A stretch of DNA of 64,000 nt from Pseudomonas salomonii. GTDB lineage: Bacteria; Pseudomonadota; Gammaproteobacteria; Pseudomonadales; Pseudomonadaceae. The stretch is taken from NCBI RefSeq assembly GCF_900107155.1, contig NZ_FNOX01000001.1:807457-871456 (forward strand). Reading direction: 5' to 3'. The translations under genes and the position numbers were made by a program. This document shows, in pieces, positions 38,132 to 46,088 of the stretch. Under the pieces are notes generated by a model. It was not told the origin of the DNA. It saw only the letters and a program-made list of their open reading frames with translations, and made no database searches. The number at the start of each line of letters is the position of its first letter. Position 1 is the first letter of the stretch.

Positions 38132-38598
38132 GACAGCAGCTCGAAAATTGCGTCCACCTCCACGGCGACGCCGGCGGGCAGGCTCGACACGCCGACGGCG
38201 GTGCGCACATGCCGGCCTTTGTCGCCCAAGGCATTCACCAGCAGATTGGATGCGCCATTGGCAACCCCGCTTTGGCGCGTGAAATCGCCGCTGCTGGCGA
38301 TGAACACACCCAAGCGGAGAATGCGCACTACACGCGACAGGTCATCGCCGACGGCAGCGCTTAACTGGCCGAGCAACCCCAACGCCGCCAGCTCTGCCGC
38401 CTGGGCGCCTTCTTCATCGCTGAGGGATTCGCCCAGCCGGCCGATGTAGGCAGGTTTACCGTCGAGCATTGGAATTTGCCCGGAAATAAACAGCTGGTTC
38501 TGGCTGGTGACGTGGTTGATGTAGTTGGCTGCGGGTTGGCTGGGAGTTGGCAGCGTCAGGCCAAGGGCTAGTACGCGTTGGCGGATGGAGTCGCTCAT
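38128..38598 (-). CDS. RidA-family enamine/imine deaminase
   Basis: The start at 38598 follows AGAGGA and gives the usual length (156 residues); reading from 38670 would add 24 nonconserved residues. It carries a YjgF/RidA domain of the longer type (SQNQLFISGQIPMLDGKPAYIGRLGESLSDEEGAQAAELAALGLLGQL) with VRTAVGVSSLPAGVAVEVDAIFE at the end; the Arg in VRTAVG fits the active-site position. RidA hydrolyses reactive enamines from PLP enzymes. It overlaps the class V aminotransferase gene. Confidence 0.9.
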   Translation of the reverse strand: MSDSIRQRVLALGLTLPTPSQPAANYINHVTSQNQLFISGQIPMLDGKPAYIGRLGESLSDEEGAQAAELAALGLLGQLSAAVGDDLSRVVRILRLGVFIASSGDFTRQSGVANGASNLLVNALGDKGRHVRTAVGVSSLPAGVAVEVDAIFELLS

Positions 38599-38688
38599 GT
38601 TCAATCCTCTTGGGTGAAGAGGGGTGAGCATGTTGGACGCAGTGAGAGGCGACAAACGGATAGATCTCACGGGACGTATCGAAATAAC

Positions 38689-39561
38689 TCAAGTGTCGCA
38701 ACAAGCTTCCTTTAGCCAGGCGCTGAAACATTCCACGGCTTCGCTGGCCGGGCCTTGGGCGGCGATCAGCCAGTAGCCGATTTCACTGTGATAGGGCGGC
38801 CAGTCGAACGCTTCTACCAGGCTGCCGTCCTGGAGCCTGCGCGCTATCAGGCGATGACGGCCCATGGCGATGCCTTGGCCAGCCACGGCGGCCTCAACCA
38901 CGATGTTGTAATCGTGCAGCAGCACGCGGGGGTGGTGGTCGAGGTTGACCTGATAGTGCGCCGACCAATCCGTCCACTCGAAAGGGCGGTGCGAGGTGGC
39001 CATCAACAAGGGCGCGTTGTGCAGTTGGCTGGCCTTGAAGGCCGGGCTGCACACCGGTGAAATGACTTCCGCCATCAAGCGCGTGGCCTGTACATCGGGC
39101 CAGTCGCCCTTGCCATAACGAATGGCCAGGTCGACCTCGGCGGCGGCGACATTGGCTAATTGAATCGCCGGCAGCAGTTCCACCTGGATATGCGGGTAGC
39201 GATTGAGAAACCCGGCCAGGCGTGGGGCCAGCCACAGGGTGGCAAACGAGGCGAGCAGGCCTACGCGCAGGACTGTGGTCGTGGGGGCGACTTTCTGCGC
39301 GCGGGTGGCGGCGGCAATCATGCCGAGGGCCGGGCGAATTTCGTCGTAGTAGTGTTGGCCGTCGGTGGTCAGATCAATCGCGCGGGTGCGTCGGATAAAC
39401 AGTGGTTTGCCCAGATACTGTTCGAGCTTTTGCACTTGGTGGCTGAGTGCGCTCTGGGTAACCGACAACTCATTGGCGGCCTTGATAAAACTCAAGTGCC
39501 GCGCCACCGCCTCAAAAGCGCGCAGGGCCAGCAGCGGCGGAAGGTCATTGTGCAGTGCCAA
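38689..39561 (-). CDS. LysR-family regulator, GcvA type
   Basis: The 290-residue regulator has an N-terminal HTH (LLALRAFEAVARHLSFIKAANELSVTQSALSHQVQKLEQYLGKPLF) and a GcvA-like effector domain (LRVGLLASFATLWLAPRLAGFLNRYPHIQVEL). It is 90 bp upstream of ridA in the same direction, so it may be in one transcript with ridA and the aminotransferase and control that unit. Its own promoter region, 39562-39719, shows no clear operator. Confidence 0.88.
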   Translation of the reverse strand: MALHNDLPPLLALRAFEAVARHLSFIKAANELSVTQSALSHQVQKLEQYLGKPLFIRRTRAIDLTTDGQHYYDEIRPALGMIAAATRAQKVAPTTTVLRVGLLASFATLWLAPRLAGFLNRYPHIQVELLPAIQLANVAAAEVDLAIRYGKGDWPDVQATRLMAEVISPVCSPAFKASQLHNAPLLMATSHRPFEWTDWSAHYQVNLDHHPRVLLHDYNIVVEAAVAGQGIAMGRHRLIARRLQDGSLVEAFDWPPYHSEIGYWLIAAQGPASEAVECFSAWLKEACCDT

Positions 39562-39719
39562 CTGAGTGCGCCTACAGGGTAAGTGGGAAAGTGTCGATTT
39601 TGGGTGATGTGCTTCCTTTTGTCGCCCGCAGATTCTTCTGTCGTAGTTTGGGGATATGCCCTACATCTCGCCGGGCAGCTGTACGCAAAGCTCTGTGTCT
39701 TTTTTGAGACGGTAGAGCG

Positions 39720-40205
39720 ATGAAAAACCTTATAAAGGCCAATGTGATCGGGTTGGCTGTTTCAATGGGCCTTTGCGCAGGCGCAGCAGCGAATGAGTCA
39801 CCGCTGGTCGGGGCCTGGAAGCTGGTCGGCTATCAGGTTGAATCCCAGGATACCCGCGAGAAAATCCCGGCAATGGGCAGCCGTCCTTCCGGGCGCGTTA
39901 TTTTTACCGCGGATCATCGAGTGGCTTTCGTGTTGACCGGCGAGGGAAGAAAGCCCGGCACTTCCGACGCTGAAAAATCAGTGCTGTTGAATACGCTGGT
40001 GGCTTATACCGGTATTGAGCGGGTCGAGGGCAATCAATGGTGCACAGAGGTTGATTCTGCCTGGAATCCGGCGTGGGTGGGGACGGTGCAATGCCGTGAT
40101 TTTCAGGTCAGGGGCAACACCCTGGAAGTGCTGACGCCCTGGCGCCAAATGCCGAATTGGCCGGGGACTACCCGTTCCATCATTACCTTTGAGCGGGATA
40201 AATAA
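39720..40205 (+). CDS. Secreted lipocalin-like domain protein
   Basis: The 161-residue protein has a 25-residue signal peptide (IGLAVSMGLCAGAAA), then a lipocalin-like_5 domain: SPLVGAWKLVGYQVESQDT near the start, SGRVIFTADHRVAFVLTGEGRKP, YTGIERVEGNQWCTEVDSAWNPAWVGTVQCRDFQVRG, and WPGTTRSIITFERD at the end. Two Cys may form a disulfide. Family members are small secreted beta-barrel proteins of unknown ligand. It stands alone. Confidence 0.82.
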   Translation: MKNLIKANVIGLAVSMGLCAGAAANESPLVGAWKLVGYQVESQDTREKIPAMGSRPSGRVIFTADHRVAFVLTGEGRKPGTSDAEKSVLLNTLVAYTGIERVEGNQWCTEVDSAWNPAWVGTVQCRDFQVRGNTLEVLTPWRQMPNWPGTTRSIITFERDK

Positions 40206-40306
40206 GCGCCAGGAGAGGGAAGTACGGGGATTTTCATTCTGGTATTTGCCGTCGAGCGGGAGAGGCCGCATTATTGAGCCATTCCCGCCACGACGTATGC
40301 CCAGCC

Positions 40307-40468
40307 ATGAGTGATGACGACAAGCTGATTGACCTGAATGCTGAACGCGCCAAGCGTGTGCATGACCTGAATGACAAGCGCCTGAACGAAGTGCGCCAGG
40401 CGTTTGAACAGGCGATGCCTTTAGGCAAGACCAGGAAGAAGTCGAAGAACAAACCGAAAAAGCGTTGA
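40307..40468 (+). CDS. Small charged hypothetical protein (53 residues)
   Basis: ATG at 40307 gives 53 residues: an acidic start (MSDDDKLIDLNAERAKRV), a helical middle (HDLNDKRLNEVRQAFEQAM) and a lysine-rich end (KTRKKSKNKPKKR). Upstream in-frame residues to 40274 are not expected to be coding. A near-perfect hairpin at 40473-40494 (ACCTGCATC / GATGCAGGT) follows. Type and place look like a conserved small pseudomonad protein; its basic tail could bind nucleic acid, which is only a guess. Confidence 0.6.
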   Translation: MSDDDKLIDLNAERAKRVHDLNDKRLNEVRQAFEQAMPLGKTRKKSKNKPKKR

Positions 40469-40532
40469 AACAACCTGCATCTGTTGATGCAGGTCAGTTA
40501 TTGTCCTTCTTTACGCCCCGTTGCGGGCGACA

Positions 40533-40546
40533 TTGATCCCCGTCAA
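40533..40546 (+). promoter_or_regulatory. Anr/FNR box for ccoM
   Basis: TTGAT-cccc-GTCAA fits the Anr/FNR consensus TTGAT-N4-ATCAA with one mismatch. It is centred 72 bp before the ccoM ATG. A TSS near 40581 would place it at -41.5, with TAACTT (40569-40574) as -10, the normal position for an Anr-activated promoter. Confidence 0.8.
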
Positions 40547-40611
40547 TTTTCCAATCCGCCTTCTCCATTAACTTAGCCCTATCGCAACAGGGCATGAGCA
40601 GGAGGCCGGTC

Positions 40612-40728
40612 ATGTTTTTCGATAATGTGGTATTTGCCGGGGTGCTGACTGTCAGCCTCATGGTGCTGTTTTTTGTAGGGTTCGGGATTTTTATCTGGAA
40701 GGACGCTAATAAGCGTAAAGAACCGTAA
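40612..40728 (+). CDS. ccoM: cbb3 cytochrome oxidase small subunit CcoM
   Basis: The 38-residue frame encodes MFFDNVVFAGVLTVSLMVLF followed by FVGFGIFIWKDANKRKEP: one membrane span with a basic C-terminal tail. This is the pattern of CcoM, the single-span subunit seen in P. stutzeri cbb3 oxidase (MFxDNVVxAGVxTVxLMV, IWKD). It is too short for ordinary gene finders. GGAGG is placed 7 bases before the ATG, an Anr box lies upstream and a strong terminator follows, so it is a self-contained low-oxygen unit. No other cco gene is adjacent. Confidence 0.88.
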   Translation: MFFDNVVFAGVLTVSLMVLFFVGFGIFIWKDANKRKEP

Positions 40729-40763
40729 GTTCTTCCGGGTTACATGAGCACGCAAGGCATTTT

Positions 40764-40789
40764 GGGCGACTTCGGTCGCCCTTTTTTTT
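40764..40789 (+). terminator. Terminator after ccoM
   Basis: GGGCGAC-ttcg-GTCGCCC is a UUCG-type tetraloop hairpin followed by eight T residues, 35 bp after the ccoM stop. Confidence 0.95.
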
Positions 40790-40816
40790 GCCTGCTATTT
40801 AATGTGTTGTGCAGAT

Positions 40817-40929
40817 GATCGTTCCCACGCTCCGCGTGGGAATGCCTCATGTGACGCTCCGCGTCACGCCTTTAAGAGCAGACGCGGAGCGTCCAGGGCT
40901 GCATTCCCACGCGGAGCGTGGGAATGATC
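40817..40929. repeat. Paired REP of the GTTCCCACGCTC family, copy 3
   Basis: GATCGTTCCCACGCTCCGCG and CGCGGAGCGTGGGAATGATC form the outer arms; internal GTGACGCTCCGCGTCAC and GGACGCGGAGCGTCC-like arms lie between. It is between ccoM and the convergent pitA. Confidence 0.93.
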
Positions 40930-40953
40930 TGTAGATAAAAAAGCCGCAGCCTA

Positions 40954-42429
40954 TCAGCTACCCAATGCCTTGGACGCCAGCCAGAACAACCCGGCCGACA
41001 GGCCCACGGTTGCCGGCAAGGTCAACACCCAGGCCATCAGGATGGTCTTCACCGTGCCACCTTGCAGCCCGCTTTTGTTGGCGACCATGGTGCCGGCCAC
41101 GCCGGATGACAACACGTGGGTCGTCGACACCGGCAGGCTGAAGATGTTGGCCAGGCCAATCATGCTCGCCGTTGTGATTTGCGCCGACATGCCTTGGGCA
41201 TAGGTCATGCCTTGCTTGCCGATCTTCTCACCGATGGTCAGTACCACACGCTTCCAGCCCACCATGGTGCCCAGGCCCAGGGCCAGTGCGACGGCGAGGA
41301 TCACCCAGAACGGGGCGTATTCGGTGGTGGCGGTCAAGTCTTTGCGCAGCTTGTCCAGGTCGGACTTCTCACGCGCATCCAGGCCCGGCAGCTTGCCGAC
41401 TTTCTTCGCGGTGTCGTCCAGGCACAGCAGGTAGCGGCGCACTTCAATGCGGTGCTCGGCAGTCAGCGAGTGGTAGTCGGAAACGCCTTTCAAGGTGTCC
41501 ATCAACGCATTGATGGTCGGTTCGGTCTGCTGCGGGTTGCACTGGAACTTGCCCGGCAGGTCGTCCTTGACGCTTTTGCCCAGCGCCAGGAACTCACCGA
41601 GGGTGGCGTTATTGCGCTCGTAGAACTGGCTCAAGTGCACAGTAGCGTCGCGAGTACGTTCAATCTGGTAAGTGGTGCTGCCCAGGTCGAGTACGAACTG
41701 CGCCGGTACGATACCGATGAGCACCAGCATGATCAGGCCGATGCCCTTCTGGCCATCGTTGGAGCCGTGCACGAAGCTCACGGCCATGGCCGAGATCACC
41801 AATACCAGACGGTTCCAGAACGGTGGGTGCTTCTTGTCGTCGAGCTTGCGGCGCTGGTCCGGGGTCTTGTGCATTTTCGACAGTGGGCGCCACCACTTCA
41901 GGCCGATCAGCACCAGGGCTGCGACCAGGAAACCGGCCATCGGCGAGAACACCAGGGAAGCGCCGATATCGATGGCTTTCTGCCAGTTCACACCGTCAGC
42001 CAAGGGGATATCGTTGATCAGGGCATTGGCCAGGCCGACACCGAGGATCGAGCCGATCAAGGTATGGGAGCTGGAGGCCGGGATACCGAAGTACCAGGTG
42101 CCCAGGTTCCAGGTGATCGCTGCTGCCAATAAAGAGAAGACCATTGCCAGGCCATGGCCGGTGTTCACATTGATCAGCAACTCCACCGGCAGCAAGTGCA
42201 CGATGGCGTAGGCGACACCCACACCACCGAGCAACACGCCGAGGAAGTTGAACACCCCGGAGAAGAACACGGCCAGATGCGGCGGCATGGCTTTGGTGTA
42301 GATGACTGTGGCCACCGCGTTAGCGGTGTCATGAAAGCCATTGATGAACTCGAAGGCGAGGACAAAGGCCAGGGCGAGCAACAGGCTCACTAGAACCCAA
42401 GCATCCAGTCCGCTGAATAAATCGATCAT
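40954..42429 (-). CDS. pitA: Low-affinity inorganic phosphate transporter PitA
   Basis: The 491-residue protein has about 10-12 spans and carries both Pit signatures: FEFINGFHDTANAVATVIYTKAMPP near the N-terminus and the second inverted-repeat half near residue 440 (GLANIFSLPVSTTHVLSSGVAGTMVANKSGLQ). A large cytoplasmic loop (about 195-370) lies between the two halves. Pit proteins import metal-phosphate with protons. No fused or adjacent phoU-like gene is found. A Pho-box-like repeat lies about 190 bp upstream in the opposite direction. Confidence 0.94.
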   Translation of the reverse strand: MIDLFSGLDAWVLVSLLLALAFVLAFEFINGFHDTANAVATVIYTKAMPPHLAVFFSGVFNFLGVLLGGVGVAYAIVHLLPVELLINVNTGHGLAMVFSLLAAAITWNLGTWYFGIPASSSHTLIGSILGVGLANALINDIPLADGVNWQKAIDIGASLVFSPMAGFLVAALVLIGLKWWRPLSKMHKTPDQRRKLDDKKHPPFWNRLVLVISAMAVSFVHGSNDGQKGIGLIMLVLIGIVPAQFVLDLGSTTYQIERTRDATVHLSQFYERNNATLGEFLALGKSVKDDLPGKFQCNPQQTEPTINALMDTLKGVSDYHSLTAEHRIEVRRYLLCLDDTAKKVGKLPGLDAREKSDLDKLRKDLTATTEYAPFWVILAVALALGLGTMVGWKRVVLTIGEKIGKQGMTYAQGMSAQITTASMIGLANIFSLPVSTTHVLSSGVAGTMVANKSGLQGGTVKTILMAWVLTLPATVGLSAGLFWLASKALGS

Positions 42430-42763
42430 GAAGGTTTTCTGACCCGGTCGTAAGGGGGCGCGATTATGCCAGAAAACCTCAGTAATCGATGCATTAGCTG
42501 CTCATCGGTAACAATCTTCACTGAAAAAATACCGGGCAATGCGGCGCATCCCAGGGTTTTCGGGGCTTTGGCAAGTCTTTGATTTATAAAGTGCGGGGCC
42601 GAAAAGACACGGATTTGTCATGCAAACGTCATGTCAGAAACATTTGTATGAAATTTCGTTGGCTGCAGCAGGACGCTGACCAATGGTGTGTCAATGCGCG
42701 GTGCCCTCCGCTGGCGGTGAGCCAGCAGAGACAGCAAAACCCTGGAAACTCTGAGCGAAGGGC
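42430..42763. other. Intergenic between pitA and the small minus-strand gene
   Basis: About 330 bp without a supported gene. It should hold the pitA promoter (minus strand, 42430-42560). The plus-strand reading from ATG at 42649 (52 codons) lacks a ribosome site and domain content. The Pho-box-like pair is at 42615-42632. Confidence 0.4.
42615..42632 (+). promoter_or_regulatory. Candidate PhoB box
   Basis: TTGTCAT-GCAA-ACGTCAT: two 7-bp repeats close to CTGTCAT with the 4-bp spacer of PhoB sites. TATGAA follows at 42647-42652, a weak -10 for the plus strand. The pitA start is about 190 bp away on the other strand, so the target is uncertain. Confidence 0.4.
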
Positions 42764-42964
42764 TTATGGCTCTTCGGTTTTGAGTTCCTGTTCAATCTTT
42801 TGAATTTCCTGGGCAAATGCCTGATCCAGCAAACTGGCCCGTTTGCGCCAGGGTTTGCGCTCGGGTTCAGGTTGCGCGGCGTAGGTGGTGACTTCCCCGC
42901 CGTAAACGTCCTTGTAACGTTGTTCCTGGCGCTCAAGTTCCGCGCGCAGTTCGTCTTTCGTCAC
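42764..42964 (-). CDS. Small charged hypothetical protein (66 residues)
   Basis: The 66-residue protein is helical and charged: [19 protein letters not shown] at the N-terminus and [23 protein letters not shown] at the C-terminus, both with heptad-like spacing that could form a coiled coil. No membrane span or known motif. It stands alone on the minus strand; 42965-43336 before it has no gene. Probably a genus-conserved small protein of unknown function. Confidence 0.6.
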   Translation of the reverse strand: MTKDELRAELERQEQRYKDVYGGEVTTYAAQPEPERKPWRKRASLLDQAFAQEIQKIEQELKTEEP

Positions 42965-43336
42965 AGTGTTACCTAATTAAGTTGAGTGTATTGACGGTGC
43001 AGCGTCATGCCTGAAAGTCGTCCTCGGGTTGTTTGAAATTGAACAGTAAAACCATTCAAGTTTGAAAAGGACCAAAGGGCAGATCTTATAAACAGGTATG
43101 TGTGACCGGTGATGCCTGCAATGCGCATCGCCTGGTGAGCTCCACTCCCGATGATAAAGAAACCGGGCTGACCTCTGCACAAGCTGCATTATAGCGGCGC
43201 GTTTGAATAAAACTATCAGCATTAAGTTAAAAAGCGTCAACTTCGTGTGAGGCTTTTGTTACATGGCGGTGTGAGTCCTGGGCATTGGGCGCATTACTGT
43301 AGTGGTCATCTCGGCTTTCGGGTTCCACCAGGAGAA
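42965..43336. other. Intergenic region before the pcaR operators
   Basis: No supported gene. It should contain the promoter of the 66-residue protein gene (minus strand). AT-rich patches at about 43060-43105 and 43200-43240 are the only notable features. Confidence 0.35.
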
Positions 43337-43370
43337 TTGCGATAATCGCATGATCGTCCGATAATCGCCC
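43337..43370 (+). promoter_or_regulatory. Twin PcaR operators upstream of pcaR
   Basis: TTGCGATAATCGCAT (43337-43351) and GTCCGATAATCGCCC (43356-43370) both contain the CGATAATCG core of the known P. putida PcaR site GTTCGATAATCGCAC. Their centres are 19 bp apart. They lie 97-130 bp before the pcaR ATG and likely provide autoregulation. Confidence 0.75.
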
Positions 43371-43466
43371 AATGTTGCGGGCGCCGCCTTGTACATCCCG
43401 ACCGGCCCGGCTTGTAATGGCGGCCAACCCTCCCAGCGGTTGAAAACAAGAGAAAGGACCCTTGAA

Positions 43467-44309
43467 ATGAACGATCAATTGCGCAACTCCTTCGCGTCAG
43501 TGGCGCCGCCGATCGTGGCTTCACCGGCCAAACGTATCCAGGCGTTTACCGGTGATCCGGACTTCATGACCTCCCTGGCCCGAGGCCTGGCGGTGGTGCA
43601 GGCATTTCAGGAGCGCAAGCGCCACCTGACGATCGCCCAGATCAGCCATCGCACCGAAATCCCGCGCGCCGCCGTGCGCCGTTGCCTGCACACCTTGATC
43701 AAACTCGGTTATGCCACCACCGATGGGCGCACCTATTCACTGCTGCCCAAAGTCCTGACCCTGGGGCATGCCTATTTGTCCTCCACGCCATTGGCCGTAT
43801 CGGCCCAGCCGTACCTGGACCGTATGAGCGAGCAATTGCACGAGGCTTGCAACATGGCGACCCTGGAAGGCGACGACATCCTGTATATCGCCCGCTCGGC
43901 CACTACCCAGCGCCTGATATCGGTGGACCTGTCGGTGGGCGGGCGTTTGCCGGCGTATTGCACATCGATGGGGCGCATCCTCCTGGCGGCGCTGGACGAT
44001 GCCTCGCTCAAGGACTATCTCGACCACGCCGAGCTGCAAACCAAGACCAGCCGCACCCTGACCACACCCGAAGCCTTGTTCGAATGCCTGCAACAAGTGC
44101 GTCAGCAGGGCTGGTGCATCGTCGATCAGGAGCTGGAGCAGGGCCTGCGCTCCATCGCCGTGCCGGTGTACGACGCGTCCGGCCAGGTGTTGGCCGCGCT
44201 CAATGTCAGCACCCACGCCGGACGCGTCAGCCGCAGCGAGCTGGAACAGCGTTTCCTGCCGAGCATGCTCAGCGCCAGCCGCGAGCTGAGTGCGCAACTG
44301 TTTGCCTAA
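43467..44309 (+). CDS. pcaR: IclR-family beta-ketoadipate regulator PcaR
   Basis: Start at 43467 follows GAAAGGA; upstream in-frame reading to 43389 crosses the operator-proximal region and is unlikely. The 280-residue protein has an N-terminal tail of about 35 residues, an IclR HTH (FMTSLARGLAVVQAFQERKRHLTIAQISHRTEIPRAAVRRCLHTLIKLGY, about 32-80) and an effector domain (MGRILLAAL and GLRSIAVPVYDASGQVLAALNVS) that binds beta-ketoadipate. It activates the pca operons and represses its own gene. Two boxes upstream match its site. It is the first gene of the pca cluster. Confidence 0.94.
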   Translation: MNDQLRNSFASVAPPIVASPAKRIQAFTGDPDFMTSLARGLAVVQAFQERKRHLTIAQISHRTEIPRAAVRRCLHTLIKLGYATTDGRTYSLLPKVLTLGHAYLSSTPLAVSAQPYLDRMSEQLHEACNMATLEGDDILYIARSATTQRLISVDLSVGGRLPAYCTSMGRILLAALDDASLKDYLDHAELQTKTSRTLTTPEALFECLQQVRQQGWCIVDQELEQGLRSIAVPVYDASGQVLAALNVSTHAGRVSRSELEQRFLPSMLSASRELSAQLFA

Positions 44310-44452
44310 GTGTTCGGTGACCGCACAGATCCCGGCTTGATCAATTGACGCTGTTTCCCCCGACTTATTACTGTGCGGCAGCGCTCTGAAGAGCCGCCAA
44401 TAATAATGACGACCCCAGGTCGTTAGCCCGCCATCGGTGTGGAATAAAAATA

Positions 44453-45793
44453 ATGAATCAGCCTTCTGTCGGTACCACCCTGGACGTGCAGTCCTTTATC
44501 AACGCCCAGCCACTGTCGCGCTACCAGTGGCGTGTGGTGATCCTGTGTTTCCTGATTGTCTTCCTCGACGGCCTCGACACCGCCGCCATGGGCTTTATTG
44601 CGCCGGCGTTGTCCCAGGATTGGGGTATCGACCGCGCCAGCCTCGGCCCGGTGATGAGCGCCGCGCTGATCGGCATGGTTTTCGGCGCACTCGGTTCCGG
44701 CCCGCTGGCGGACCGTTTCGGGCGCAAAGTGGTGCTGGTGAGTGCGGTGTTGGTGTTTGGCGCATTCAGCCTGGCTTCGGCCTACAGCACTAACGTCGAC
44801 CAACTGCTGGTGCTGCGCTTTCTGACCGGGCTGGGCCTGGGCGCGGGAATGCCGAACGCCACGACGCTGCTGTCCGAATACACCCCCGAGCGCCACAAAT
44901 CGTTGCTGGTGACCAGCATGTTCTGCGGTTTCAACCTGGGCATGGCCGGCGGCGGGTTTATCTCGGCCAAGCTGATCCCGGCGTTCGGCTGGCATAGCCT
45001 GTTGCTGATCGGCGGCATCCTGCCGTTGATCCTGGCGGTGGTGCTGCTGGTCTGGCTGCCGGAATCGGCGCGTTACCTGGTGGTGCGCAATCGCGGCACC
45101 GACAAGGTGCGTAAAACCTTGTCTCCCATTGAACCCACGATTGTTGCCCAGGCGAGCAGCTTCAGCGTGCCCGAGCAAAAAACCGTCAAGGCCCGCAGCG
45201 TGTTTGCGGTGATTTTCTCCGGCACCTACAGCGCCGGCACCTTGCTGCTGTGGCTCACCTACTTTATGGGCCTGGTGATTGTTTACCTGCTGACCAGTTG
45301 GCTGCCGACCCTGATGCGCGACAGCGGCGCCAGCATGGAACAGGCCGCCTTTATCGGCGCGTTGTTCCAGTTTGGCGGCGTGCTCAGTGCCGTCGGCGTG
45401 GGCTGGGCGATGGACCGCTTCAACCCTCACAAGGTCATCGGCACCTTCTACCTGCTGGCCGGGGTGTTTGCCTACGCCGTGGGGCAGAGTCTGGGCAATA
45501 TCACGCTATTGGCGACCTTGGTGTTGATCGCCGGGATGTGCGTCAACGGCGCGCAATCGGCCATGCCGTCCCTCGCTGCACGCTTCTACCCGACCCAGGG
45601 CCGCGCCACCGGTGTGTCGTGGATGCTTGGCATCGGCCGCTTCGGCGCGATCCTCGGCGCGTGGATGGGCGCCACCTTGCTGGGCCTGGGCTGGAACTTC
45701 GAGCAGGTGCTGACGGCGCTGGTGATTCCGGCGGCGTTGGCCACGGCCGCCGTGGTGATCAAGGGCATGGTCAGCCATGCGGATGCTACCTGA
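44453..45793 (+). CDS. pcaK: 4-Hydroxybenzoate/protocatechuate transporter PcaK
   Basis: The 446-residue MFS carrier of the aromatic acid:H+ symporter family has 12 spans. Diagnostic blocks are VFLDGLDTAAMGFIAPAL in span 1 (D-G-x-D), the MFS motif GPLADRFGRKVVLVSA, and PNATTLLSEYTPERHKSLLVTSMFCGFNLGMAGGG. PcaK brings in 4-hydroxybenzoate or protocatechuate and in P. putida also acts in chemotaxis to them. It follows pcaR by 143 bp. Ends before a REP palindrome. Confidence 0.93.
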   Translation: MNQPSVGTTLDVQSFINAQPLSRYQWRVVILCFLIVFLDGLDTAAMGFIAPALSQDWGIDRASLGPVMSAALIGMVFGALGSGPLADRFGRKVVLVSAVLVFGAFSLASAYSTNVDQLLVLRFLTGLGLGAGMPNATTLLSEYTPERHKSLLVTSMFCGFNLGMAGGGFISAKLIPAFGWHSLLLIGGILPLILAVVLLVWLPESARYLVVRNRGTDKVRKTLSPIEPTIVAQASSFSVPEQKTVKARSVFAVIFSGTYSAGTLLLWLTYFMGLVIVYLLTSWLPTLMRDSGASMEQAAFIGALFQFGGVLSAVGVGWAMDRFNPHKVIGTFYLLAGVFAYAVGQSLGNITLLATLVLIAGMCVNGAQSAMPSLAARFYPTQGRATGVSWMLGIGRFGAILGAWMGATLLGLGWNFEQVLTALVIPAALATAAVVIKGMVSHADAT

Positions 45794-45824
45794 TACCCGC
45801 GCGATTCAAGTGGGCGCTAAATTG

Positions 45825-45911
45825 TGTGGGAGCTGGCTTGCCTGCGATTGCATCACCACGGTTTACCTGACAGACCGAGGTGTCTGCATCGCAGGCAAGC
45901 CAGCTCCCACA
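45825..45911. repeat. Paired REP of the TGTGGGAGC family
   Basis: TGTGGGAGCTGGCTTGCCTG (left) and its complement CAGGCAAGCCAGCTCCCACA (right) flank an unpaired 40-nt centre. It separates pcaK from the pcaI operator. Confidence 0.93.
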
Positions 45912-45968
45912 TAAGCCAAACCCTCAGACTGATCGAGTTTTGGCAAAAGATTAGCTAGACAACAATCT

Positions 45969-46001
45969 GTTCGATAATCGAACGCTGAGTCGATTATCGG
46001 A
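45969..46001 (+). promoter_or_regulatory. Twin PcaR operators upstream of pcaI
   Basis: GTTCGATAATCGAAC (45969-45983) is a near-perfect palindrome matching the P. putida PcaR site. TCGATTATCGGA (45990-46001) is the core in opposite direction. Centres are 19 bp apart, the same as before pcaR. They lie about 90-120 bp before the pcaI start, so PcaR probably activates pcaIJF from here. Confidence 0.85.
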
Positions 46002-46088
46002 TTGTTTGGCCCATTTGCCCGGCTTAATCTTCAAGCACTTCGGCGCCACTTCAGCGCCTTTTTCGATCAACACCGGGAGCCCAACCCC

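Noticed and set aside
42690..42785. Terminator-like stem near 42755-42780 that could end a small RNA
   Set aside because: The stem falls on the last codons of the minus-strand gene and has only four T residues, so the evidence for a small RNA is weak.
42649..42803. 52-codon plus-strand frame downstream of the Pho-box-like repeat
   Set aside because: No ribosome site, odd composition, and overlap with the better-supported minus-strand gene.
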